Assembly: GCF_000003605.2 (NCBI RefSeq)
Contig: NW_003126883.1
Location: forward strand, 1,243,611 to 1,286,742
Direction of reading: 5' to 3'
DNA length: 43,132 nt
Source of the DNA: Saccoglossus kowalevskii
Lineage: Eukaryota; Hemichordata; Enteropneusta; Harrimaniidae
The notes under the pieces are model-generated. The model had not been told where the DNA came from, ran no database searches, and saw nothing but the letters and a program-made list of their open reading frames with translations. Made by a program: the position numbers and the translations under genes. Shown piece by piece: positions 30,044-42,337 of the stretch (positions are counted from its first letter, which is position 1; each line of letters opens with the position of its first letter).

Positions 30044-31244
30044 ATGACATAGAATTCCAGGTGTTAACCAACCTATGTACAAAGGTCTGAAACTAAATGG
30101 AATTCATTGGTGCATTGGTGCGACCAACATAGTAGACTGTGGACAATGTGCATTAAGTGCTGTTGCATTAACAATTTTTGTTTTCTATGTGGATGACATT
30201 GAATCTCAGGTGTTAACCAACTTACCCCTGTGTCTTTATTACAACGCTCCTAACATAATTACGTTGGTCGAAGTCCCCTCTTGCAACACTAAATAGAATT
30301 TGTTGCTGCGATCACTAAGTTGGAATGCGGACAGCGTAAATTTCTTGCTGTAATGCCAATTTATGTACCTGGGAAAAGTCATTCCTTTTGTTGCATGCTT
30401 GAAAGCACAATCTTTTTCAGATCCCTTGACCTAAATAAACTGTCATCTACTTTAAAACAATAATGAAAATACTACCTATTATTCAATGCTAGGAATTTTT
30501 GTGATTCAATGATTTTGTGGCGTTTGTGAAGAAAAAAATTTGTTGCGAATGTCACTGACACACTTCACTTGCTCATATTCCACTTCACTAATGCCTAGCT
30601 ACGATGCTAGTAATATCTCATTATTATGCAGCCTGGAAACTATGTGGCATTCCACTATGCTTATACACCACTCTGCTAACACCTAGCTACAAAATTATCA
30701 TTATGATAATATAAATTATTGGTAATATCTAATTCTTACCATTCAGATTTATGCAAACAACACAGACGTCTCAAGAAATAATTATTGACCAATTAAAATG
30801 TTGTACATTGGGGAAATCTCCATGATCACATTATTTCTGGTGTATGTTAATTGACAACATATTCATTTGACCAGTAGCTGATTACTTTCCTCATTTATAC
30901 ACTCACATAATATTTTATTTTATTGGAAAATCGCCAAAAGACAAACAAGAGACTTTATGTAAGTCTACTAGAAAATTAGAGGTTATCATCATCGGTCACA
31001 AACTGAAATCTAAGCACAGTCGCTTGTAATGAACATTAACATTGTACATAAAATAAGTCTTGTGTATGAAATAGTTTTAAAAGAGTTATTTCTTCATTAC
31101 AACTATGATGACAAACCACAGTACAATGTACTTGTGAATAAATAGAAAAGCACTTCACTTTATAGTTCTGAAGAAGATTAAAACGTTGACAAACAAAATC
31201 AGTAATTTATATATTCCACTTTGTCACTCCGCAGAGCTATGATG

Positions 31245-31417
31245 TACTGTACAATCTGAATTAGAAGTCGCTGTCAGATGCAACAGTAGGGATGCGTCTT
31301 CTATTTGCGCACCTCTATACACATATGAGAAATGAAAAATGTTTAGTTCTCAATTTTTCAAAAAGAATGGGTGTGGCTTCTATTAGGAATGTAGCTTCTA
31401 ATACAGATTTCACAGTT
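31245..31417 (+). mobile_element. MITE (TACCGTAAAATCTG family), complete but diverged
   Basis: Begins TACTGTACAATCTGAATTAG and ends CTAATACAGATTTCACAG, the inverted terminal repeats of the family. The interior matches the 40243 copy (GTTCTCAATTTTTCAAAAAG, GGCTTCTATTAGG). Confidence 0.6.
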
Positions 31418-34400
31418 CTAGTATAAATCTGTAACATAGATCTTAACCAATATATCACAATTTTAACAATTTGTCTGTCTTCGTAGTGCGGTAGGGCCAA
31501 TCATAGATGTACGAATATGGCGTATTAATGGAATTATACATTTCATACATTCTTTTTGAAAATGTTTCCTACTGAAATTTTAAGTACAACCTTTAGGGCG
31601 ATATATAAAAGCAACTCTTGAGTGCAACAAATGTCAGTAAAGTTAAGTAACTATGACAACACTTCAGTGTCTCGAAGCATAAAGCCAACAAACTACTGCA
31701 TCATCAATTAAACTAAGCTTTTATTCACACAACTAATATGTTTGATAAGTCTTTGTAAGAGGCAGTCTCCATCAATGTTTTACTAACACTCTTAGAATGT
31801 TATATTAAGGGTTTGACGTCAGGGGAAGTAACCAAGTGAAGCTTTACTCCATTTGTAATAATTGTTGCTTCCTGGTTTTTCATTCATTCATTTCTCATCT
31901 GAAGGCCATTGCCTGAGTGAACTCGTTTATTTGGTTGGCAGAATCCTCATAGAAAGATTAGTTTTATTTTTAATATGTTTTACCTTTTCACCACCAGTTC
32001 TCTCTTTTCATTACAAATTCACAAAATAATCCAATTTATAGTCTGCTTTTTCTTTCAAAAATAGCAAACAAAATTTAGTAAAAACTAAAAAATTATTAAA
32101 GCTTTGTTAGTTCGTTCTAAAATTAGGGTTCATTTCAAGAAATATTGAAGAATATAAGAAAAAAAGGGCAAAATAATTTCGCAAGAAAGTCTGATGATGA
32201 AAAACTTAAATTTGATAATGAAATTCAATTTTAATAGTCAAAACATATGTATGGTAGTAGCATGTTTGTCCTATGTTTTGAATATGTTTTTTTTTTCCAG
32301 GAAATATATCTTTTTTCCCCCAATATTTTCTGCTACAAAAATCAGTATATGATTGTATAAAATACTGCCCTATCTGGTTTATCGAATTTCTTTAATTCTA
32401 TGAATATACTAATTTGATGCAGAACACATATTTGGTATTCCCATATGTGGTGCAGAACATAGTTGTCTGTTATGTAGTTATATTTTTACAATTTTGCCCA
32501 TTTTCTCATCCAGAATTATGGCTGCCCCATTAGAGTTTAACGCCATCCCTCACCACAAAGTCAATATTTCTATGGAAACAAGTTTACCTACACACAATTT
32601 TTATTCAATTTTTTTGTCATTTATAATTTGAGGAAATATAATTTATGTTTTCAATTTTACTGGATATTGAAACAAATTAATTTAAAATCATGATCTTAGA
32701 CATTTTACAGTATCATGACAGTTACAATCTGACTGATAAGATTCGTTAACTTTACCCGAGACCCGAGTGTAATTTATAGTACTTGCGACAGTAGCCTAAG
32801 TCAATATTACCGCATATAAAGTTTGCTAAAGTCTTTGCATTTAAAGGTTATTTAGAAGTGTCTGAGTTTGCGATACATTGTGTAATAAGGCAGCTACTTA
32901 AATTTCCTGTCTGAATAGAGCTAAAAAAAAACATTTATGTGTTTAGCCCAGAATGTAAGATATGATATGACAACAGAATAGAGGTCACACAGTAAACTGT
33001 TGTCATTTGAAGGGTTTCAGAGTATGCAATTATGGTATAATACAGTCAAATTTTATGTATAGTGACCACTTAAACAGAACCTCAACCAGCATAGAAATTC
33101 ATTTTTATAATAGGTTGTAATTTGACTCCATGACTCCTGAATTTCTCTGGCAATTTTAATGCATTTCAAATATATGATAATTTATTTTAAATTTAATTTT
33201 AAAAATCATAAATCCTTTTATTTAGCAACTATTTGATTCATATCTATTCATATTTTGATCATTTATTTGTCGGTACATGGTTATGATTGCTTATTTATTT
33301 CGATTTAGTTTAGCTAAACATTGTCTACCTTATTCATTCGGATTAAATGTCCCAAAAGTTATGATCCCTTTGATGAGCCCCAAATTAAATTAAATAATTG
33401 CCAAAATTTTGAAAAATATGCCTCTCAGTGAAAGTTGCCACAGTTGAGATGTATAATTATGTAGATGGACAAGGCTGTAATAGTTTCTCTATGTTTCTGG
33501 TTGCGACTATGCGTTTTATGGATCCCTACCCTTCAAAATCTTTAACAACATTTTTAGATTTTTTTTGATTAGATTTTTTTTATTGTGGCCCAGATCTCAA
33601 AGGTCAAAGAACATGTGACCTATTAATCAACAAAATAAAATTTTATAATTTTTCAAAAAATACATACCAAACCAACAACTTTTGGAAGGAAAATTATGCC
33701 ATTCAGAGGACTATAGAGCACCTGAGTACATGTACAGAAAAATGTGGGCGAGAAAGTCTGTTGGTCAAAATAACAGGCAAAATAGACCGGCCAAAATTAA
33801 AATTGTTGTGGAAATGAATTACAATGTATTGTAAAAGAGAAGATACATTTTAAAGAAAAATTGGATTATGTAACATTATATTATGTACTTTATTCAAAAT
33901 TCACTGTACATGATGTATTTGGTACATACGATAATGTCAGTTTATTTCCTCAATTTGTGTGAACACCATACCAGGTTGAGTGACGGACTGAAGACTAAGG
34001 ATTAAAAACATCTGACGTAAAAAACGAAACATGAATGAAAGTCACAGTGTTGTATGAGACCTCACTGACTGTATTTGTAACACAAATATGCTTGCAAGGT
34101 GACGTAATACTGTGTGTCATATCAATGTTGACACCTGTATTATTTCGTTTCAAAGTGCGACAATGATGCCGGGATTTTGAATTGCTTTATCACATGTTGT
34201 TTGTATTCTTTAAAGTGTCTATGTTGAATGACAATTTAAAAAATGTAATCGTGGTACAGTATACAATTCAAAAAATGCTCAAGAAAGTCTAAGCAGCCTA
34301 CACATTACGAATATCCCCTGCAATTCATAGGTCATTCATGTGATTTTTTTTGTCATTCGCGGCCTTAAAGACTGCTGTTCAGATTGCTTTTCAGACTACC

Positions 34401-34926
34401 ATTTAAATCTTATAATCTTTTTGCATTATATATTACTGTAGTTGGACCGCCTGATTTTTGATAACATAATCGTCCAGTAAATTGAACTCCATTGCACAAA
34501 ATGTTCACATTCAGAAGCTATAAATCCTCCATGATATTTCTTCTCATTTTTATACAAGAAATAAAACTTGATGCTTACCCCTTTCAGCTTTTTTACCTTA
34601 TGTGTATTTTGTTTCCAATGTTTGACATTTTGCAGTACTAAATTACATGTACTTTCATTGGCATTCAGATTCTCCAAACATGTGACTACTTACTCAAAAA
34701 ACCCTCTTACAATTTAAATTTTCATCATTGCAACCTCAAAAATAATTATTCTCGTTCACGGTCCAATTAAAGAAAGGATTAAAGTTCAATGGGACTAGGT
34801 TTAAAAATTCATTTAATTAGGAGAATGAGAAAAAAAAACTTGTATATTTAGATAGTCAAAAGTTACTAATGACACCAATTATCATCTAAAGTAACACTGG
34901 AAAATGGTGCATAAATTGTACACTGC
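31418..34926. other. Long AT-rich intron stretch without recognisable features
   Basis: About 3.5 kb with no convincing ORF, splice-flanked exon or repeat structure that I can read. Homopolymer T and A runs are common. Confidence 0.65.
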
Positions 34927-35009
34927 AACAGTTCCTCTGGCCTAATAATGTAATGTAATGCGTTTACGAAAGCATTTCAAGCGACAGCTGTAAGGCCCGA
35001 GGAACTGTT
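34927..35009. repeat. 83-bp hairpin/MITE, AACAGTTCCTC ends
   Basis: AACAGTTCCTC-T-GGCC (34927-34942) and GGCC-C-GAGGAACTGTT (34994-35009) form an imperfect inverted repeat around a 51-nt centre. A related AACAGTTCCTT recurs at about 35270. Confidence 0.5.
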
Positions 35010-35349
35010 ATAGGCTGAATGCACAGCTTTGCTATTAATTATGTATTCATCTGGATGATGTAATAAAAGATATAGGCAGAGCTCATCTGCATGCAAATGT
35101 AAAGACAGTGCAAGTCAATGTCAGTCCACTTTGGATGACAAAGATCTGGTCAAAGGTTCTCAGAACCCCTGTGATCTGTTATTGGTCAGTAATTTTATGA
35201 CGTCATTCGATCTGTTAATCACCTTGATACGCTACAGGTACGCTACAGAAGAATTTCTCTACAGTGGCGTAACAGTTCCTTGAACCTTATGACTCTCGCT
35301 TGGAATACTTTCGGCATTTCTCTAACACATTACAGCATTTATGGTTTTT

Positions 35350-35575
35350 GACTCCCGTGTGCAAAGCACAAAAAGGGAGTCTTTGCAGTTAGTGTGTCTG
35401 ACTGTGTGTCTGTGTGTGCGTCTGTTCCATCGATATCTCAAGAACCAATGTTCGGATTTCAATGAAACTTTGTATATAGCTTGTCTGGGGCAATGCACAG
35501 ATTTGATTAGTTTTTGGTTGACATCCATGCATATTAATGAGCTCATCTGCATAATAATGTGTGAATTTTAAGCTA
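35350..35575 (+). repeat. Hairpin-headed repeat, family H3
   Basis: The head pairs GACTCCC (35350-35356) with GGGAGTC (35375-35381) and inside has TGTGC-AAA-GCACA. A TCTG/TGTG-rich tract (about 35390-35425) follows, then ATCGATATCTCAAGAACC and a TTTCAATGAAACTTTG phrase. This is the same order (hairpin, pyrimidine/CGTC-like tract, ATCTC phrase, 'ATTTC-ATT-AAACTT' phrase) as family H2, but with different primary sequence in the hairpin. Confidence 0.55.
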
Positions 35576-37384
35576 TTTCAATTATATTTATCATTATTTT
35601 ATTTTATGTAAACTGACATTATAATTCATTTTGAGGGGTTAGAGTTTACCTCCTGTGTAGTGCGTTCCAGATTTTGTATTCAAACTCCAGGCCTAAAACG
35701 GACTCCATAAAACATGCGCCTAGATGTCAAGTCTATAGCGGTAATATCAACTGTACACATACATTTTCCTATCAAAAAAAATACAATGTTTTTAGTTGCA
35801 TTGCATTTACTTTCATTTATGAAACAAACGACATGCCCGGCAAAGGACAGACACAGGTACGTTGATTACATCACTTGTTCAATTTGAACGCTATGCTGCA
35901 ATGAATGTTCCTCATGGGCGTTTTCTCACAGAAAATGTACAGTACACTACCATTTTTGCCAATAATAATTAGGATTAGTACTTGTACCAGGTTTCCCTGT
36001 TTTAATCAATTGATCATATATCCAAAATCACTATGAACAGTGCTCACAGTCATACGATCTTGATTCAGTTAGATATTTAAGCCAGTTTATTCAGTTTTGG
36101 GACAGGATCATAGATCTTCCAGTGCCAGATATATAAGACCTTCCTTCAGCCAATCAGATTGCTGGATTCAGACTAACCATGTTATAATTCATAATGTTGA
36201 CTATTTTCCTTTTCTTTACACAAGGATTTTTAAACATATTAAAATGAAAGTGAAAATATTTAAATAAATGGGAAGAGAAAATAAAAATAGGCTATGTATT
36301 TTTTTATGAATAGAAACATATTTTGATATTTATTTATCCGAAGGCTGACAGAGGAAAGTCAACAAGTTTCAGCATGCATTGGGAGTGTATAATAAAGCCT
36401 GATCGATTCACAGCAAAAGACAGCAACTGTATAAAATAAAATGGTCTCAAGTTACTAAAAGGGCAAGTCATACATGGTTTTGATGAGGTCTTACCTAAAT
36501 CCAGAGTGACATTCATCGTTGAATGCTTTTGTTCGGCTAATAAGAATTTATTACTGTTGCTGTCACTGTGATTACCATTTCAATTTCCAGCGATTATGCA
36601 TTCAACACAAACACCACAGTGGCTCTGGTTACTAAGTTCTTTATTATTACCTGCATGAATGGATTCATTCTGTATATAAACACACACTTGGATATTTTTG
36701 TTAATAAAACCTTGAAATTTAATCATACCTTTCAAATTTCAAAAGCCCAACAGTTGCTTACTCACAGCATGTGTGCTGTAATGTTGTCGATCCAAATAAC
36801 TGCTTTGTCGTGATCATGAGGGAGAAAAAAATCCGAATAAATAATGTTATTGAGACGGGGATTATGATAACATATTTTTTTTTAATAACTGTAATTGAAT
36901 TCTTCAGAAACGGAGATGACTATTTTTACCCACAGAAGAGTGGAGTAAGATAATATTAAGTTGAAAGTCAAATATTCAAAAACATTAATTCATTTTTGCC
37001 TCTGCTTTTGTGCTATTTTTTGGGGGGGAATAAAGCTTTATTCTGAATATGTTATGATATAATTTAAACATGGAGAGTGTAAATGTCACCATATACTACG
37101 TATATAAACTAGCACAAATAGTTCAGTTTTTGGTTTGCTTAAAATCCAACCATAACTCATTTTTGTGTTGCACATACATTCCAATGGAAGTGCACATTTA
37201 ATAGAAGAAATACAGTAGTTTAGTTTATCATGGATATCAAAATATATACTGTATTTGATCTATTGTAGTAAGTACATGTGCTTTAAATAAATAACAGGTG
37301 TGTTCATGGTTAAAAGTAAATCATATTTTATTGACCCAGTGTACGATAAATGCCGTATTTGATGTGCAAATACGGTATATGAGG

Positions 37385-37441
37385 TGATCATTAATCTCTG
37401 TGATATTATTAATTAATTAATTAATTGATCATTAATCTCTG
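37385..37441. repeat. 16-bp direct repeat flanking a TTAA run
   Basis: TGATCATTAATCTCTG occurs at 37385-37400 and exactly again at 37426-37441, with an (ATTA)n run between. It looks like a slippage or double-strand-break-repair duplication rather than a transposon. Confidence 0.7.
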
Positions 37442-37629
37442 AGCCACTTTATCTAACATGTGACTATTTCATTAAAAATAAGAAGGAATGAACATGTGAT
37501 TTGGCAATCAAACTGAAAATCTGTTAATGCTTTCACTCCAAAATTTGGTTTCAAACTTTTTCAGAAATTTCAATGCCAAATTAATTGGAGATTTGTTTAT
37601 TCTCTTGTCTTTAGAAATGATTACCCCCT

Positions 37630-38400
37630 TTACAGTAGTTTTATAGTCTGTTCGAACATGTATGAACCAACTATTTCCCAGTCATGTCTTGACCGATTTC
37701 ATTCAAACCTGGTATTGACACCGATCATGGTTATTTTCTGATGCCTCCAAATGTACGATTGGTGACCGTTTGTTTTTGAAGTGTTCTGTCCATTTCTCAG
37801 AGATATTTTTTACAGAATTGGTTTGAAGTTGTTACAAAGACAAGATATAATGGGTTCAATGTTTTATTATTTGAAGGATTCAGACAAAATGTGTCTGACT
37901 AGCGGCCATTTTTATAAATAAAAAAAAGTCAACATGTCATCTACAAATTCTCACGTAGCCTGGCTTAATTTCAATCAAACTTGTCATAGATATCAGTCAT
38001 GGTTTTGGTTAGTGATCTGCACCAGTTTGTTTTGTGATTTGATTCAAAATGCTCACCTGGCGACAATGTATTATTTTCTTGTTTCCTTAACAATTTCTTG
38101 GACAATATAATGGCATACATTGGCAAATTGATTTTTTGTTTGTTTTGATGACCTTTGACAAACTGTTGGCTTTTTTTTTTGTCCCCCAAAACACCCAAAC
38201 AAATTTTATAAACCGTTTCTCAGGCATGCCTGGCCCACATTCACCCATTTATTTTGTAATTTGGTTCAGACAAATTGACTTGCGATCATGTTGGTTTTAT
38301 TTTAAGGTGTCCTTAACCACTTCTCAGACATTCATTAAACTGATTTTGAACAACACACCCAGTGTTTTGTTTTGTTATTTGATTCATAACGTCTAAACTG
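37630..38400 (+). repeat. Very degenerate H2-type array
   Basis: Repeated phrases of the H2 body: GACCGATTTCATTCAAACCTGG (about 37689), AATTTCAATCAAACTTG (about 37968), TTTCTCAG followed by ACAT/GCAT/AGAT (about 37795, 38217 and 38317), a GCGGCCATTTTT word (37902), and TTTTGT-ATTTG-TTCA words (about 38029, 38252 and 38366). No intact head. Confidence 0.5.
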
Positions 38401-39066
38401 CTTTACAAAATGTATGTTTGTATTATACCATTTTGTGAGATATGAGAATGATCTTATTCCATGGAGGTGTCACTTTGAACAAAACCTGATGAAGGTGTCA
38501 TTTGAAGTAACACCATATTTTTAACATGCTGAATACAGTTAATTATTGCATTGTGTATAATTAACACATTCATTAAAAACTTTTATAGACAATGACTTGT
38601 TTTTGTTTTTTTAATTTAAATACAATTATTACAATCAAACTAAATCAAGAAGCAGAAAAGTGTACAAATTTAAGGGTCACCTTGTCCAGTGATACTGGTA
38701 TGTTCTTTCCCTAAAATATAGAAATTTATAAAAGAGTGGATGGATGCTTCTGATAGAAATATGCAAACCAAGTATAAAAGATTGGGCATAACATTGTGAT
38801 CCCAATGTTTTTAATGGCTATGAGCTCAGTTCTAAACATAAGGACCCGTAATGTTTTTGTGTTATACAATCAATAGATTAAAATTGTTATTGGCATTATT
38901 TAAAAGCACTATAAATTCTTGATATAGATTATGATGACAAAAAGCAAATACTAGTATGACTTTGTGATTTCTCCCTGGCATTAAGCTCTTTATTCTGGCG
39001 GCCATTTTGAATTGAAAATTGCTTAAACTGCGTACAACTGAACTTCAAATAGCTAGCCACAATTAA

Positions 39067-39297
<231 letters not shown>

Positions 39298-39330
39298 TAA
39301 TTTTTATTAGCCTTCCGCCACTTTTCTTTG

Positions 39331-39345
39331 GTTGCCCAGGGCAAC
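39331..39345. promoter_or_regulatory. X-box-like palindrome GTTGCC-CAG-GGCAAC
   Basis: Perfect 6-bp arms with a 3-bp spacer, matching the RFX X-box pattern GTTGCC(N)0-3GGCAAC. It lies 46 bp inside GCH1 intron 2. Function not shown. Confidence 0.35.
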
Positions 39346-40242
39346 AGAAAATTCAACATCCTGTTTGTTCAGCGATGTAATGAATTGTATTTCGATGTCA
39401 GCTACTTGTACTCGTATGGGAACTCCAGTTTGGAATGTACAATGTAGTTAGCAATAGACGCGTGGGTTTTCATCAAATGAAAAAAATTATATACATGGTT
39501 AACTATTGAAATCTACAACAACGACAATGACAAATATTTTAATGTAGTGTAGGTTTAATTAACAGGTTAATCTTAATATGGTTTGTAAAACTGTGATCAT
39601 GGGGAAAATACATCGATGAATTCGGTGATTTTTCAAACCCATATCAGTAGTTGCATTAGAAAAGTGTTTAATTTCACATACCAGTACTGAAATTTTGAAA
39701 TTATTCAAAATGGTATACTATAACGTGCATACATTGTGGTATTTTCATGAAAACCTTATAAATAAACATGCTTGCAGTAATAATTTAGTAAAAGATGACA
39801 TCTCACAATAGCAACGAAAGATGTTTCATGCTGTTTGCGTTCAGTGACAGAATTCTATTTTCATCACATGTGTCTCAAGTAAACAACGGAAAAGTGTGAC
39901 CTAAAAATGATGCCCAGTTTCTAAATAAAATGTCAAACGTGTTCGTATCACTTTAGAACATGTCTGTACAGTGCTCTACAGGTGGGTAAATTAATGTCAG
40001 AGGTATAATAATTCTCATTATTTATGGAAGATGGCAAGTCACACTGAAAATTTAGTTGTTTTTATAAAGGCTATCTATCTATCAAATCATGACAATTTGT
40101 AGACACAAATATTGTTACAAATAACTGAGTAGATTGCGAAAAAAAAAAATTGTAGAGCATGACAGTAGAACCTTTACCTCTATTTTTATAACATAATTTG
40201 TACTACCAGAAAATGTATTCTCGTCATTATACTTTGATGGTT

Positions 40243-40426
40243 TACTGTAAAATCTGTATTAGAAACAGCGGCTTCTATTAAAATTGTACAATGCAACAGA
40301 GGGGATGCGGCTTCTATTAGAGCATCTGTACATATAAGATATAATGAATTTTTGGTTCTCAATTATTCAAAAAGAATGGTTGCGACTTCTATTAGGGATG
40401 CGGCTTCTAATACAGATTTTACGGTA
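40243..40426 (+). mobile_element. MITE (TACCGTAAAATCTG family), complete, 184 bp
   Basis: Ends TACTGTAAAATCTGTATTAG and CTAATACAGATTTTACGGTA: 20-bp inverted repeats with one mismatch. Internal CTTCTATTA words repeat (near 40270, 40311, 40387 and 40403). It has no coding capacity. Best preserved of three copies in the window. Confidence 0.75.
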
Positions 40427-40624
40427 CTAGTAAATTCTTGTCAGGACAGGATCAAGAGTTATGGCTAACATCATATCTAGTCATTAATTTTGGTGATTTA
40501 TCATTATAACCAGTGTTTTCACATGTCTGTCTAGTAATCACTAGGATCAAGCGATATAGAGAGCAAAAATATTAAATGAAGGATTTTTGTTTTTATTTAA
40601 CAAGATATTTATATTTTTTTCTAG

Positions 40625-40680
40625 GTTTCAATAGGATATATTCCAAACAAACGTGTCATCGGACTTAGTAAAGTAGCTCG
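40625..40680 (+). CDS. GCH1: GCH1 coding exon 3 (last GCH1 exon in window)
   Basis: 56 bp, again the human exon 3 length. Encodes residues 157-174 (VSIGYIPNKRVIGLSKVA) plus two bases of Arg175. The GYIPN and GLSK blocks are invariant-type positions near the GTP pocket in this family. Acceptor TTTTTTTCTAG, donor GTAAGT (40681). The next exon (starting IVEIYSRR in the family) is not present in 40681-43132, so at least two further exons lie beyond the right edge. Confidence 0.95.
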
Positions 40681-41108
40681 GTAAGTCAACCCAGTGTCCA
40701 ATCAATATCATAATGAATCTCCTGTTCAAAGTTATGGTAGTCAGACTGCTGTCAATACTGCTGAAGCAAAGCTCTGCCACATGTATGATTTTTTTCCACA
40801 TCATCGTGGTATTAACATTTTCCACATTTTTATGGATTCTATATAATTTCTGTGTTGATTTTGATTGAGTATTGTCAAGTATTTTATATGAAGATGTGAA
40901 ATTTATGAGTTTCTTGCTCAGGTCAATCATATTTTGAATGATGGGAACAATGCAGTGGAAGCTTGGACATGTTCAACTGTGTTTACAGAAATGTCCAAAT
41001 ACACATGTAATACATGGAGACTAGAAGAAACAGCCTGAGATGAGCCCTAACCAGTTTTATTACAGAATCTGGCATTTACATTACAGTAACTAGCTCTATT
41101 AGAAATAA

Positions 41109-42092
41109 CGTATTTATTGGGGTAAGCACCCAATTTTGATGCAATGAAGAAATTGAGGGCATGTCCAGGCATACGCCCAGGCGGTCTTTTCCTACATTTG
41201 TTTGTTGTATTAACAGTTGACTTTCTTTAGAAACGATTCAAGCAAAACTTACAGAAAGCATAGCAAGTGTTGTACTTGTTCGGCTTTAGCATCATCGAAA
41301 AATTGAAACCAATGTTGCAATATTGTAGCAACCCCTACCTGGGAGAGTGGTTGAAATCACAATATTTTGGCTTCATAAAACATTTGGTAGCAGCTTGTAA
41401 ATCTATAACTGGGGCCAGCAATTTTGCAATGTCATGCTGAAGACTTTTTTATCATCTTTCATCACCGCTATTGAATTTCTGACATGAAAATTATTCTTCT
41501 GTTGTTGAAAAAAAAAAATATTCCCATTTCAAGCGATATCCATATACTAGTAGTGAGACATTCCAACCGCCGGAACTTGCTGAATGATAACTTTCACCAT
41601 GATTGATGAGTGTCTAGTCTGATAAAAAAAGCAATGTTGACTTGTAGCAGAATTGTTTGTGGCAACCCCATTTTTCTTGTCTCTTTATTCTGATTGGACA
41701 TGAATTAAAAGTGCCAAGCTGAAAGACAGCAAAACCTGTCGATTAAATGTGCTAACTCCAAATTATGTACGACGACATCGACGAACTTCTGGACGAAGCT
41801 TTGGGGATTTTGTTCGGAGACAACAGTGACACCGACTTGAACTTTGATGGTTTTGACTTTTATGAAGATGGCAATGAATGTACAAATAGAGATCTGAGAA
41901 GTTTTTTCAAATAACAATGAACTTTTGTAATTTTGATTGTGTAAATTATTATTGACCTTGTGTGACTGTTGAATCGGTATTTGTCAAAACTGACAATAAT
42001 TTTACGCAGTTTACCCCCTGACATTTTAGTTCATTTTGAGTTCATTCGTATTGGGCATGTTTGTCAGTGGGGAAATTTTAATTCAAATGATT
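41109..42092. mobile_element. GTAC-transposon family, copy 2 (right end lost)
   Basis: Starts CGTATTTATTGGGGTAAGC, like the terminus at 16478, and follows copy 1 through shared words: TTGTAGCA near 41327, CTGACATGAAAATTATTCTTCTG near 41476, AAAGTGCCAAGCTGA near 41707, TTACGCAGTTTA near 42001 and TTTGTCAGTGGGGAAAT near 42059. It stops after TTCAAATGATT. It has no H1 insertion, so it shows the state before copy B inserted into copy 1. Confidence 0.7.
41765..41914 (+). pseudogene. 49-codon acidic ORF inside GTAC transposon copy 2
   Basis: ATG-led and stop-terminated, rich in Asp/Glu (DDIDELLDEALG near the start; TDLNFDGFDFYEDG in the middle). The homologous stretch in copy 1 (about 18590-18710) is frameshifted. 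Short acidic N-termini of this style are common in piggyBac-like and other transposases, so this may be the only surviving piece of the parent transposase. The 4-bp GTAC duplication does not fit piggyBac (TTAA), so assignment stays open. Confidence 0.35.
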
Positions 42093-42107
42093 CCTCACTG
42101 TCGAGTT

Positions 42108-42337
42108 TTATTAGTCCCCGTTCGGACGAAGTTCGAAAACGGGGACTTATAATTCGGTCTGCGTCTGTGCATCCGTTCGTCCGTCCGAGTTCATATCTCA
42201 GAATCCTTTGGACCGATTTCGTTCATTCGTTGCATGTGCCTAGTACTTTATGTGGGACATATGCACATGCAGTGGTTTAGCGATTTGATTCAAAATGGCC
42301 GACTGGCAGCCATCTTGTTTTTTGAAAATGTTTTATT
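42108..42337 (+). repeat. H2 copy with intact head hairpin (truncated or interrupted)
   Basis: The head stem AGTCCCCGTT (42113-42122) pairs with AACGGGGACT (42138-42147). CTTATAATTC, a CGTTCGTCCGTCCG tract, ATCTCAGAATCC and GGACCGATTTCGTTC follow, ending at an ATGGCCGACTGGCAGCCAT hairpin word (about 42295-42313) and a T-rich stretch where the next copy starts. Confidence 0.75.

Noticed and set aside
35322-35571. Overlapping ORFs on both strands near 35.3-35.6 kb
   Set aside because: Translations of the H3 hairpin and TCTG-rich tract.
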